A DNA stretch of 64,000 nt from Phycisphaerales bacterium (GTDB lineage Bacteria > Planctomycetota > Phycisphaerae > Phycisphaerales > UBA1924): the NCBI GenBank assembly GCA_035627955.1, contig DASPKU010000007.1, forward strand, positions 305,039 through 369,038, given 5' to 3'. The notes beneath the pieces are model-generated. The model was given only the letters and a program-made list of their open reading frames with translations. It was not told the origin of the DNA and searched no databases. The position numbers were made by a program, and so were the translations under genes. Numbering within the stretch: the first letter of the stretch is position 1; the number at the start of each line of letters is the position of its first letter. Positions 25,527 to 33,403 of this stretch are shown here, piece by piece.

Positions 25527-25560
25527 GCCACTACCTTTCGGCTCTGCGAAAGGTAGTGGC
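25527..25560. repeat. Perfect 14-bp-stem inverted repeat at the truncation border
   Basis: GCCACTACCTTTCG (25527-25540) and CGAAAGGTAGTGGC (25547-25560) pair perfectly around a GCTCTG loop. A decayed relative (CCACTACCTTCCGCAGAGCC) is at 27434. It sits 20 bp upstream of the truncated ATPase frame. Confidence 0.8.
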
Positions 25561-25611
25561 TTCGCGCGGGGGTGCGCGTACTTACATTGAGGGGCGGCGT
25601 GCGAGTGATCC

Positions 25612-26128
25612 TCCTCCGCTCCTTCGGAGCGGGTCTGGGAGTGGGGAAGGGGTTGATGGGTCCGCTCTCCACCAGTTGCGCTCGTCGCGAAGTGCGACTC
25701 GCTCCACTGGTGGCAACACTCCGGGGCTCCTTCGGAGCCCCAAGCGCAGCAGTCAGCTGGAGAAAGTGAGGCGTCAGGGCGTTGATGGGTCCCGCAGTCC
25801 AGTTGCGCTCGTCGCGGGGCGCGACTCGCTCCACCTGGTGGCAACACTCCGGGGCTCCTTCGGAGGCCCAAGAGCAGCGGTCAACTGGAGAAAGCGAGGC
25901 GCCAGGGCGTTGATGGGTCCTGCAGTCCAGTTGCGCTCGTCGCGAGGCGCGACTCGCTCCACTGGTGGCAACACTTCGGGGCTCCTTCGGAGGCCCAAGA
26001 GCAGCAGTCAACTGGAGAAAGTGAGGCGCCAGGGCGTTGATGGGTCCCGCAGTCCAGTTGCGCTCGTCGCGAGGCGCGACTCGCTCCACTGGTGGCAACA
26101 CTCCGGGGCTCCTTTGGAGCCAGGCGCA
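25612..26128. repeat. Tandem array of element C, four copies of about 127 bp
   Basis: The core AGTTGCGCTCGTCGCG begins at 25674, 25801, 25929 and 26056, giving periods of 127, 128 and 127 bp. Each unit has the element C hairpin (with GTCGCG/CGCGAC), CGACTCGCTCCA, a GGGCTCCTTCGGAGCCC-type hairpin and the spacer GGCGTTGATGGGTCC. Several reading frames are open because the unit length varies and stops are rare; I take none of them as genes. Single copies occur at 27268 and 27905, an inverted one at 9275 and a variant at 56176. Confidence 0.92.
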
Positions 26129-26213
26129 TTCGATCTCTTCGACGCGAGGGCGCGCCGGGTTGAGCGTACCGCGCTTCACACATCGGCACCGTGCGTTCGA
26201 GTACCTTTTGAGG

Positions 26214-27218
26214 ATGATGACTCCTCGCGTCTGCGCGATACTGGCCAGCATCCTCATTTTCTGCGTGCTCGCGGTGGGGGGCTGCTCATCGGGCCCGCGG
26301 GGAATGGGCCAGCCCGAGGCAGCTCCGCAGCAGGCTCCGCCGACGCTCTCGGTGCAAGCGCCGGAGCCTTACACGGTCTCGCCCGAGTGGCGCAGGGGGG
26401 ACCGGATGGATTACCTCGTGGCGCTCACCCCCGACAACGGATCGCTCGACGGCGAAGTCGTTGAAGTCCAGTTGACGGTCACGGTGATCAAGGCAACGCC
26501 GGACCTTGTGGTGCTCGAGTTCGACACGGAGCCGCCGCCTCATCTCACGCTGCCGCGGAACTCCACCGCGGCTCTCAACTTCGAGTTTGACCCTCAGGTG
26601 CGGTTTGGGACCGGCATCGTGGGTCACGAGCTGCACAACTTCGAAGAAGGGCGCGCGTGGCTGGACCGGTATGCGAAGGCGCACATGCGCGAGATGCGGC
26701 TCAAGGGGGCGCCGAGAGAGACAATCGAGAGACTTAAGAGTGTGTACGAGGGTTTCGGGGAGGACCGGCGGCTGCTCCTGACGTCGGTGTTCAAGCACCC
26801 ATCGCTGTTCATGGCGGTCCTCGGCAAGCAGGGGTTCATCGGAGCCGAGATGACCGACAATCAGCCCGGCCCAAACCCGTTCGGCGAAGGATTCATTAGT
26901 TCGAGCCGAACGCTGAGTGTTGAGCGGGTGGGTGACCGCCACCTGCGTTTCCACGAAGTGGTCAGGCCGGACACGCGCGAGCTGATGGAGTCGTTCGTGG
27001 CGATGGTGGATCGGACCGGCGGCAAACCCTTCCCGGAGAGGTTCGTCGATGAAGCCGTGGCTGCGGGCGCGGCGAACACCCTGGAGATCGAGTTCATCCT
27101 CGAAGAGCGTTCGGGATGGCCGGAGATCATCGAGTCGCGCAACATCTTCCATGACGGGACGTCGACGAAGGTGACCGAGCAGCGGCTGAGGCGTTTCCAG
27201 GGGTGCGTTGCGCGGTGA
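26214..27218 (+). CDS. Hypothetical lipoprotein
   Basis: 334 residues starting with tandem ATGs at 26214 and 26217; GAGG lies immediately upstream. The N-terminus is a lipoprotein signal (CAILASILIFCVLAVGGC, lipobox VGGC), followed by a Pro/Gln-rich linker. The mature part is a mixed alpha/beta protein with a region like RGDRMDYLVALTPDNGSLDG and DLVVLEFDTEPPPHLTLPRN, without recognised catalytic motifs. Third-position GC is lower than in neighbours. It lies downstream of the element C array. I do not recognise the family. Confidence 0.7.
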   Translation: MMTPRVCAILASILIFCVLAVGGCSSGPRGMGQPEAAPQQAPPTLSVQAPEPYTVSPEWRRGDRMDYLVALTPDNGSLDGEVVEVQLTVTVIKATPDLVVLEFDTEPPPHLTLPRNSTAALNFEFDPQVRFGTGIVGHELHNFEEGRAWLDRYAKAHMREMRLKGAPRETIERLKSVYEGFGEDRRLLLTSVFKHPSLFMAVLGKQGFIGAEMTDNQPGPNPFGEGFISSSRTLSVERVGDRHLRFHEVVRPDTRELMESFVAMVDRTGGKPFPERFVDEAVAAGAANTLEIEFILEERSGWPEIIESRNIFHDGTSTKVTEQRLRRFQGCVAR

Positions 27219-27267
27219 GTGGCGGCCGCAGCCGGACTGTCAGCAGCTTGTTGCGTGTCAGCGGTTC

Positions 27268-27395
27268 TCCTCCGCTCCTTCGGAGCGGGATGAAGGAGCG
27301 GGTTGAGGGGTCCCGCTCTCCACCAGTTGCGCTCGTCGTGGAGCGCGACTCGCTTCACTGGTGGCAACACTCCGGGGCTCCGTTGGAGCCGAGCA
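27268..27395. repeat. Single element C copy
   Basis: CTCCGCTCCTTCGGAGCGGG, then CCACCAGTTGCGCTCGTCG ... CGACTCGCTTCACTGGTGG and a GGGGCTCC hairpin, colinear with the array at 25612. It directly follows the lipoprotein gene. Confidence 0.85.
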
Positions 27396-27470
27396 CGACT
27401 GGTTCGCGTCACAGGGTGACCTGCGCGGAGCCACTACCTTCCGCAGAGCCAGAAGCTCGTGGCACGTTTC

Positions 27471-27839
27471 TCAACTGTCGTGCTTCTCGGCGGCGCCGGT
27501 GAGGCGTTCTCGCCAGGTTTGGGCCGCGGCGGCGCGAGAGTAGGGGTCGCCGCACTCGGGGCAGCGGCCTGCGTCGGGGCCGGTGGGGAGCGGGTAGCCG
27601 CAGCGGACGCAGACGCAGTAGTCGTGCCGCTCGAGGTGGGCGGTCCAGCGGTGCTCGCCGACCTTCCACCAGACGAGGGCGAGGATGACGACCGACGCGG
27701 CCCCCACGAAGAGCCACCAGGGCTCGATCGGCAGCCCGCTCATCGGCAGGCAGAAGCCGCCGCCGATGAGGAGGAAGGTGGCAAAGAAGGTGACCTTGCC
27801 GGTGGCGTGGGTCCAGGAGGATGGGCTGGGCGGGGACAT
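27471..27839 (-). CDS. Small membrane protein with C-terminal zinc ribbon
   Basis: 122 residues from the ATG at 27839. Two hydrophobic segments (VTFFATFLLIGGGFCLPMSG and WWLFVGAASVVILALVWW) are followed by a rubredoxin-like zinc ribbon, CVRCGYPLPTG...GRCPECG, with four cysteines. The same ribbon type appears in the membrane protein at 39455. Such proteins are common and uncharacterised in this class of planctomycetes. A longer upstream frame exists only because the element C copy is open. The role is unknown. Confidence 0.7.
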   Translation of the reverse strand: MSPPSPSSWTHATGKVTFFATFLLIGGGFCLPMSGLPIEPWWLFVGAASVVILALVWWKVGEHRWTAHLERHDYCVCVRCGYPLPTGPDAGRCPECGDPYSRAAAAQTWRERLTGAAEKHDS

Positions 27840-27904
27840 GGGCGGGGTGATGCTACCGGGGCGTGGAGTGAGCGCGGGTGTGCTGGGTTGGGGGTGCGCG
27901 CAAA

Positions 27905-28046
27905 GTGTCCTCCTCCGCTCCTTCGGAGCGGGTCTGGGAAGCGGGAGGGGGTCGAGGGTGCCGCTCTCCACCAGTTGCGCTCGTCGCGAAGCGCGACTCG
28001 CTCCACTGGTGGCAACACTCCTGGGCTCCTTCGGAGCCAAGACAGC
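27905..28046. repeat. Single element C copy between the zinc-ribbon gene and rho
   Basis: The order is the same as in the array: CTCCGCTCCTTCGGAGCGGG, CCACCAGTTGCGCTCGTCGC, CGCGACTCGCTCCACTGGTG and GGGCTCCTTCGGAGCC. It ends 9 bp before the rho stop codon, so it could fold as the 3' end of the rho transcript. Confidence 0.85.
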
Positions 28047-28054
28047 CGAGTCGT

Positions 28055-29347
28055 TCAGCTCACGCTGCCGACCAGACCTGCGTTGGTCGGGAAGCGTTTG
28101 AGGGCGGCGAGGAGTTGTTCGACCTGCTGGGGCGGGGGCATGGAGAGGAGGCGGCGGCGGAGGGCGGTCATGGTTTTGACCTCCTGCTCGGTGAGGAGCA
28201 GGTGCTCCTTGCGGGTTCCGCTCTCGGCGAGGTTGATGGCGGGGAACATGCGGCGCTCGGCGATCTTGCGGTCAAGGATGAGCTCCATGTTGCCGCTGCC
28301 CTTGAACTCCTCGAAGATGACCTGATCGGCCTGGCTGCCGGTGTCCACCAGGCAGCTGGCGATGATGGTGAGGCTGCCGGCCTCCTCGGTGTTGCGGGCG
28401 GAGCCGAAGAGCTGGCGGGGGACCTCCAGGGCCTTGCTGTCGAGGCCGCCCGAGAGGGTGCGGCCGCTGCTGGCGTGCTTGCGGCTCTGGTTGAAGGCGC
28501 GCCCGACGCGGGTGAGGGAGTCCATCAGCACCACCACGTGGGCACCGGCCTCGACCATCTTCTTGCAGCGGTCGATGGTGTCGATGGCGACCTGGATGTG
28601 GCGCTCGACGGGGTGGTCGTTGCTGGAGGCGATGACGCGGCAGCGTTGCTTGGGCGGGACCACCGGGCCGCCGCCGGCGTTGGCCTCGGCGAGGAGCTTG
28701 GGGCCCTCGCCGTGGGCGAGCATCTCGTCGGCGAGGGCGGCGCCGCCGGTGGCCGCGGCGGAGACGAAGGTGCGGCGGAAGTCGGTGACCTCTTCGGGGC
28801 GCTCGTCGACGAGCAGCACCACGACCTCGACATCGGGGTGGTTGCGGAGGAGGGCGGTGGCGATGTCCTTGAGGAGGGTGGTCTTGCCGGCCTTGGGGGG
28901 CGAGACGATGAGGCCGCGCTGGCCGCGGCCGATGGGGCAGAAGAGGTCGATCAACCGGCAGGAGGCTGGGCAGCCGGGGTACTCAAGGGTGAGTCGAGGG
29001 GCTGGGTCGACGCTGGTGAGGTCCTCGAAGCGGCGGCAGTTGGGGGGGAACTCGATGGGGCGGCCGTCAACGTCGAGGAAGCGTGGGCCGGGCCGGTTGG
29101 CTGGGGGCTGGCCGTTCTGGTAGGCGCCGTTCTGGTGCTGCTGGCCCTGGTGGCCGCCCTGGCCTCGACCTTGATCCTGATGTTGACCCGGGCCCTGTCC
29201 TTGGGGGCCGCCGGCAAAGCCTTGCTGGGGTCGGGGTTGGGTGGCGGTGCCGCCGCCCTGCTGCCCGCCCTGGAAACCGCCGCCACGCCCACGACCCCCG
29301 CGTCCACGCCGGCGCCGCCGGCGTGATCCGCCCCCTTGCATATCCAT
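28055..29347 (-). CDS. rho: Transcription termination factor Rho lacking the cold-shock RNA-binding domain
   Basis: Rho is the hexameric RNA helicase that terminates transcription. The 430-residue product starts at the ATG at 29347 (GGGGGAG upstream). Residues 8-21 are an Arg run (RRRRRRGRGGRGRGGG), and residues 22-85 are Gly/Gln-rich low complexity. The helicase domain begins near residue 90 with Walker A SPPKAGKTT (149-157), VDERPEEVTDFRR, Walker B HVVVLMDSLTR and a complete C-terminus (LSGGLDSKALEVPRQLFGSARN). The usual N-terminal helical bundle and cold-shock-type RNA-binding domain (about 130 residues in E. coli) are absent and replaced by the RGG/Q-rich tail. RNA capture may rely on this basic disordered region. 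Confidence 0.93.
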   Translation of the reverse strand: MDMQGGGSRRRRRRGRGGRGRGGGFQGGQQGGGTATQPRPQQGFAGGPQGQGPGQHQDQGRGQGGHQGQQHQNGAYQNGQPPANRPGPRFLDVDGRPIEFPPNCRRFEDLTSVDPAPRLTLEYPGCPASCRLIDLFCPIGRGQRGLIVSPPKAGKTTLLKDIATALLRNHPDVEVVVLLVDERPEEVTDFRRTFVSAAATGGAALADEMLAHGEGPKLLAEANAGGGPVVPPKQRCRVIASSNDHPVERHIQVAIDTIDRCKKMVEAGAHVVVLMDSLTRVGRAFNQSRKHASSGRTLSGGLDSKALEVPRQLFGSARNTEEAGSLTIIASCLVDTGSQADQVIFEEFKGSGNMELILDRKIAERRMFPAINLAESGTRKEHLLLTEQEVKTMTALRRRLLSMPPPQQVEQLLAALKRFPTNAGLVGSVS

Positions 29348-29878
29348 ACCGCCACTCCCCCGCGCCTCGTGCGCGGCTCCGGACTCCGAGCATTCCGCTC
29401 TGCCCCCGCTCAAGCACCTGATGGCGCCCGGGTTACGACCCAAGGTTGCGGAGGACCAGCACCAACCACCACGGCCCCGCGTTTGGATGCGGGGGAAACA
29501 CACGCCGCGGCTGTTGGCCTTGCACGGGGACGGACCGCCGCACCCCGTTCAATGGAACCTTCTACTTCCCAGCAGGGCCGCTGCGCGTCAGCAGAGCCCG
29601 CCCTGCGCGATGAACTTTCCTTCGTTTTCCAGCCCTGCGCTCATCCGACTGGCTGGAACTGTTGGTCGCCGGCCTTCGAGCCAAGCGGCCCGGGGCGGCT
29701 TGCCCCGAGGTCTCTGAGGGATCGACCAGACCCCCACACGATACACAATCAGAGCCAAAGTTGCACGTCCAGTCAAGGCCCCCTGGCGCAGGCGTTAGAA
29801 TCCCGGCCCAAACCCGCACGCGGGCTGGGCGGTCGAGGGGTCGGCCAGCTCAGGCGACGTGAGTATCCGCAAACAACC
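29348..29878. promoter_or_regulatory. Divergent region between rho and ptsI
   Basis: 531 bp without a convincing gene. It should contain promoters for rho (leftward) and ptsI (rightward). A TAGAAT -10-like box at 29796-29801, about 78 bp before the ptsI start, is the best candidate on the plus strand; its -35 is poor. No element A, B or C copy was found. Confidence 0.35.
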
Positions 29879-31726
29879 GTGCCCAAGAAGCGATCAAACA
29901 AGACTCCGGCATCAGCGACGCCCCCGGCGCCGCCGCCTGCGCCCGCGCGCGTGCCCGGGCAGCCGGCGATGCAGGTGTACAAGGGGCTGCCGGTGTCGCC
30001 GGGGATCGTGATTGGGCGGATCCTGGTCATCGATGATGAGACGCACCACGTGACGCGGCGCGAGGTGCCGACTTCGGCCGTGGGGCATGAGCTGCAGCGG
30101 CTGGACCTGGCGATCGCGGCGTCGATCGCGGACATCAAGCGCGTGCACGAGCGGGCGCAGAAGGAGATGGGCGAGGAGACGGCGGGGATCTTCCGGTTCC
30201 ACATGGGGATGCTGCAGGACCCGAGCCTGGTGCGGCAGATCCGGTCGATGATCGAGAAGGACCTGGTGAGCGCGGAGTACGCGACGGACCAGACGTTCGC
30301 GTCGCTGGCGGACCGATTCAGGCACGCGGGCGATTCGGTGTTCGCGACCAAGGTCAACGACATCCACGACCTCGCCCACCGGATGCTGATGCACCTGGCG
30401 GGGGAGCAGAAGAAGCGGGCGGGGAGCCCGGACGAGAACACGGTGATCGTGGCGCGGGACCTGACGCCCTCGCAGACGGCGGGGTTTGACCGCTCCAAGA
30501 TCCTGGGCTTCGCCACCGACCTGGGCGGCATGACCAGCCACACGGCCATTATCGCCAAGGCGCTGGAGATCCCCGCGGTGGTGGGCTGCCAGAACCTGCT
30601 GCGGCACGCGTACGACGGCCAGACGATCATCGTGGATGGGGACAAGGGCAGCGTGCTGCTCAACCCCGACGACACGACGCTCGCGGACTACCGGCGGTAT
30701 ATCGAGCAGCGGCGGCTGTTCCGGGTGGCGCTGTCGGAGGTGACGGACCTCCCGGCGGTGACCGAGGACGGCGTGGCGGTGCACGTGCTGGGGAATATCG
30801 AGCTGCCCGACGAGGTCACCAAGGTTTTCAAGAGCGGCGGCGAGGGGATCGGGCTGTACCGCACCGAGTACCTGTACCTGACGACCAACGCGGAGCCCAG
30901 CGAGAACGACCACTTCAAGGCGTATAAGCGGTGCGTGGAGCTGGCGCGGGGGCGGGACCTGACCATCCGCACGGTGGACCTGGGGGCGGACAAGTACACG
31001 CAGAGCCGCGAGGAGGTTCCGGAGCGGAACCCGTTCCTGGGGAACCGGTCGATCCGCTACTGCCTGCGGAGCGTGCCGATGTTCAAGCGGCAGATCCGGG
31101 CGATCCTGCGGGCGTCGGCGCTGGGGCCGCTGAAGATGATGTTTCCGCTGATCACGTCGATCGGGGAGCTGCGGCAGGCGAAGTTCATCGTCAACGACGT
31201 GATGGAGGACCTGGAGGAGGAGGGGCTGAAGTTCGACCGCGACATCGAGATCGGGATGATGGTGGAGGTGCCCAGCGCGGCCATCCAGGCCGAGAGCTTC
31301 GCGCGGGAGGTGGACTTTTTCTCGATCGGCACCAACGACCTGGTGCAGTACACGCTGGCGGTGGACCGGATCAACGAGCGGGTGGCGCACCTGTACCGGC
31401 CGACGCACCCGGCGGTGATCAAGCTGATCCGGGATGTGTCGCGGGCGGCGCGGCGGCACGAGACGCCGGTGTCGTGCTGCGGCGAGGCGGCGGGGGACCT
31501 TGAGTATGCGATGTTGCTGATCGGGCTGGGGCTGCGGTCGCTGTCGGTCACGAGCTCGGTGATCCCGCAGCTGAAGCGGTTCATCCGGAGCGTGACCGTG
31601 CAGCAATGCGAGCGGGTGGCGCGCCAGGCGCTCACGCTGGACTCGGATGTGCAGGTGTCGGCGCTGCTGCGGGACCGGGCGCGGCAGATCGTGCCGGAGG
31701 CGTTTGATGGCCGCTCGGCGGAGTGA
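29879..31726 (+). CDS. ptsI: Phosphoenolpyruvate-protein phosphotransferase (PTS enzyme I)
   Basis: Enzyme I transfers phosphate from PEP to HPr. The core starts at MQVYKGLPVSPGIVIGR (ATG at 29969, 585 residues), the usual family length. The GTG at 29879 adds a 30-residue Lys/Ala/Pro-rich extension and is a plausible alternative start; neither has a clear ribosome binding site. The active His is in LGGMTSHTAIIAKA, the PEP-binding Arg in IGLYRTEYLY and RTVDLGADK, and the catalytic Cys in PVSCCGEAAGD; SIGTNDLVQYTLAVDR is intact. No hpr or sugar-specific EII gene is in the window, so it may serve a regulatory PTS. Its last 31 codons are duplicated at 32895-32990. Confidence 0.95.
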   Translation: MPKKRSNKTPASATPPAPPPAPARVPGQPAMQVYKGLPVSPGIVIGRILVIDDETHHVTRREVPTSAVGHELQRLDLAIAASIADIKRVHERAQKEMGEETAGIFRFHMGMLQDPSLVRQIRSMIEKDLVSAEYATDQTFASLADRFRHAGDSVFATKVNDIHDLAHRMLMHLAGEQKKRAGSPDENTVIVARDLTPSQTAGFDRSKILGFATDLGGMTSHTAIIAKALEIPAVVGCQNLLRHAYDGQTIIVDGDKGSVLLNPDDTTLADYRRYIEQRRLFRVALSEVTDLPAVTEDGVAVHVLGNIELPDEVTKVFKSGGEGIGLYRTEYLYLTTNAEPSENDHFKAYKRCVELARGRDLTIRTVDLGADKYTQSREEVPERNPFLGNRSIRYCLRSVPMFKRQIRAILRASALGPLKMMFPLITSIGELRQAKFIVNDVMEDLEEEGLKFDRDIEIGMMVEVPSAAIQAESFAREVDFFSIGTNDLVQYTLAVDRINERVAHLYRPTHPAVIKLIRDVSRAARRHETPVSCCGEAAGDLEYAMLLIGLGLRSLSVTSSVIPQLKRFIRSVTVQQCERVARQALTLDSDVQVSALLRDRARQIVPEAFDGRSAE

Positions 31727-31741
31727 CGGGCGGGGGTCGGT

Positions 31742-32716
31742 TTAGTCCTGGCGCGGCTCGCGGGCGGGGTCGGCGGCGGGCTCTGGCTTGGGGAGCTTTT
31801 CTTCGAGTTTCCGCTGTTCTTCTCTGAGGGCCTCGGCGCGGCGGTCGGCTTCGATCCTGGCTTCGAGGTCTCTGCGGACCTCTTCATTGATCTCACGCTC
31901 GGTTTCATCGACGCGCGCCTGTAGCGCGGGCTGCATGGGGGGCATCCACTCGCCCCATTCGGAGTGTTGGCGGAACTCGCGGCTGACGACCTGCAACACG
32001 GCGTGGCCTATGGAGGAGCCACTGGTCCGGTAGAAGTTAGAGAAGGCCGTCTGAACCACTCGCGGGTTGGACTGCTCCCGCATCAAGAGACGGTTCATCT
32101 CGTACTGCATGTCGATATCGCCGAAGCCGAACCTTTGCTTCTCGCGCGACATCGCGGCCGCGATTTCCTGGGCAGACTGACGGCGTTCGGGTACGAGCAG
32201 ATAGCGGTCGCGGAGGTAGAGGCCCAGCTGGGGCCGTTCGGCTGCGACGATTTCCGTTGCATGGCGCGACAGCTCGCGGCGTGCGTCTTCGGGAAGACCG
32301 GGTGCGACCGCATCAACGATCTCAGGGACGGCGGACTCAAGATGGTCCCAGCGCTTCGCGAGTGCGTCGCGGTCGGCCTTCGTGAGCGCGGGCGCCTTTA
32401 CGAAGCCGGTCATCCAATATTCGAAAACATCGAGCGCCACGGCGAAACGCTCGGGGGTCTTGGTTGTGTAGCTCGTCAAACAGGGATACTGCCGGAAGGA
32501 GGCTCGGAAGAAGGTCCGCTTGTCCTCTCCCACCGATGGGGTGCTTGAGAGAACCGACTTCGCACGGGCCACCACGGCATCACGCTGTTTGTCGGTGAGG
32601 GCGCGGTTTTCTTTGAGCACCTCGCCAAGGGACTTGATGATGACGTCGTCGGCGTGCGCGGCGGCCGTGCAGATGCAGATGCCCGCGACCACTGCCCAAG
32701 GTGCCGGACGGAACAT
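31742..32716 (-). CDS. Hypothetical secreted helical protein
   Basis: 324 residues from the ATG at 32716, which has GGAGGG 6 nt upstream. A signal peptide (PWAVVAGICICTAAAHA) is followed by a largely alpha-helical protein with many charged residues and a C-terminal highly charged coiled-coil-like segment (DETEREINEEVRRDLEARIE) and a Pro/Lys/Glu tail. No known domain is recognisable. It is convergent with ptsI (15 bp apart) and lies between ptsI and the relic ptsI tail at 32895. Confidence 0.65.
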   Translation of the reverse strand: MFRPAPWAVVAGICICTAAAHADDVIIKSLGEVLKENRALTDKQRDAVVARAKSVLSSTPSVGEDKRTFFRASFRQYPCLTSYTTKTPERFAVALDVFEYWMTGFVKAPALTKADRDALAKRWDHLESAVPEIVDAVAPGLPEDARRELSRHATEIVAAERPQLGLYLRDRYLLVPERRQSAQEIAAAMSREKQRFGFGDIDMQYEMNRLLMREQSNPRVVQTAFSNFYRTSGSSIGHAVLQVVSREFRQHSEWGEWMPPMQPALQARVDETEREINEEVRRDLEARIEADRRAEALREEQRKLEEKLPKPEPAADPAREPRQD

Positions 32717-32894
32717 GCAGAGCCCTCCAGTGGAGGCGACTTCACGCCCTAAGAGAGTGTAATGGCTCCAGGTGCAGACTTGTGCGGTGTTTATCAGCGT
32801 GGGCTGCTGCTGGTGGGCGGGCCCCCGGGGGGGCTCTTGTGCAGGCTGGGCGGCGATTGCCTAAACTAGGGCCGCGGGCGGATGGCCGAGAGGC

Positions 32895-32990
32895 CTGACG
32901 CTTGATTCCGATGTCCAGGTCTCCGCGTTGTTGCGGGACCGGGCTCGACAGATCGTTCCTGAGGCTTTTGACGGTCGTTCCGCCGAATAG
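32895..32990 (+). pseudogene. Relic 3' end of a second ptsI (31 codons plus stop)
   Basis: CTG ACG CTT ... TAG encodes exactly the last 31 residues of the ptsI at 29879 (contains DSDVQVSALLRDRARQ) and then a TAG stop. Comparing the two copies codon by codon, 20 of 31 codons differ and every difference is synonymous. Upstream of 32895 similarity fades and the frame is broken. It is too short to function; I read it as the tail of a former, diverged ptsI allele left next to rne after recombination or insertion. Confidence 0.8.
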
Positions 32991-33403
32991 CTGAGGGAAG
33001 ACAAACCAGCGGTGCGGCGCACGGGTCCCTTCGATCCGCGTCGCGCCGGGCAGACTTGGTGGGGTGCCCGACATTCGGTGTCGGGTTGTTCCGCCAGACG
33101 ACTGGGTCGATCGCGGCCGCCGCTTCGTGAAGCGAACGCCAGCTGATCCACCCGGTCGGGCGAGGCTCTTGCAGCCCCGTCGGGCGTTCAGGCCGCGGCT
33201 CATTGACGAGCCCGCCATGAGCCGCGACGGTGAGGCGGCACAGGGCGCGGGCCTCCCTCGCAGGGAATCACGGCCCGACCGAGCGTTCTCCGGCGCGATC
33301 CTTAGAGACTTGCCGCTCCACCGCCCTCACTCGGCGCCGCGTTCTGCCGCGCCACCCGCCGCCGCCCCAGCACAGAAGGGCGGGCCGCGGTCGAAAGGGC
33401 CTC
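32991..33403 (+). promoter_or_regulatory. Long region upstream of rne
   Basis: 413 bp between the relic ptsI tail and the rne start. It is GC-rich, with short frames in several phases but no convincing gene. Hairpin-prone segments occur (GGTGCCCGACATTCGGTGTCGG near 33062). In other bacteria the rne leader controls rne expression; such a role here is only inference. Confidence 0.35.

Noticed and set aside
25278..26260. Several open frames across the element C array
   Set aside because: They consist of the repeat unit translated in different frames and have no start signals or homology to known proteins.
32870..32945. tRNA-like start (GGCCGAGAGGCCTGACGC)
   Set aside because: No matching acceptor, anticodon or T stems can be formed, and the bases from 32895 on encode the ptsI C-terminus exactly, which explains the sequence better.
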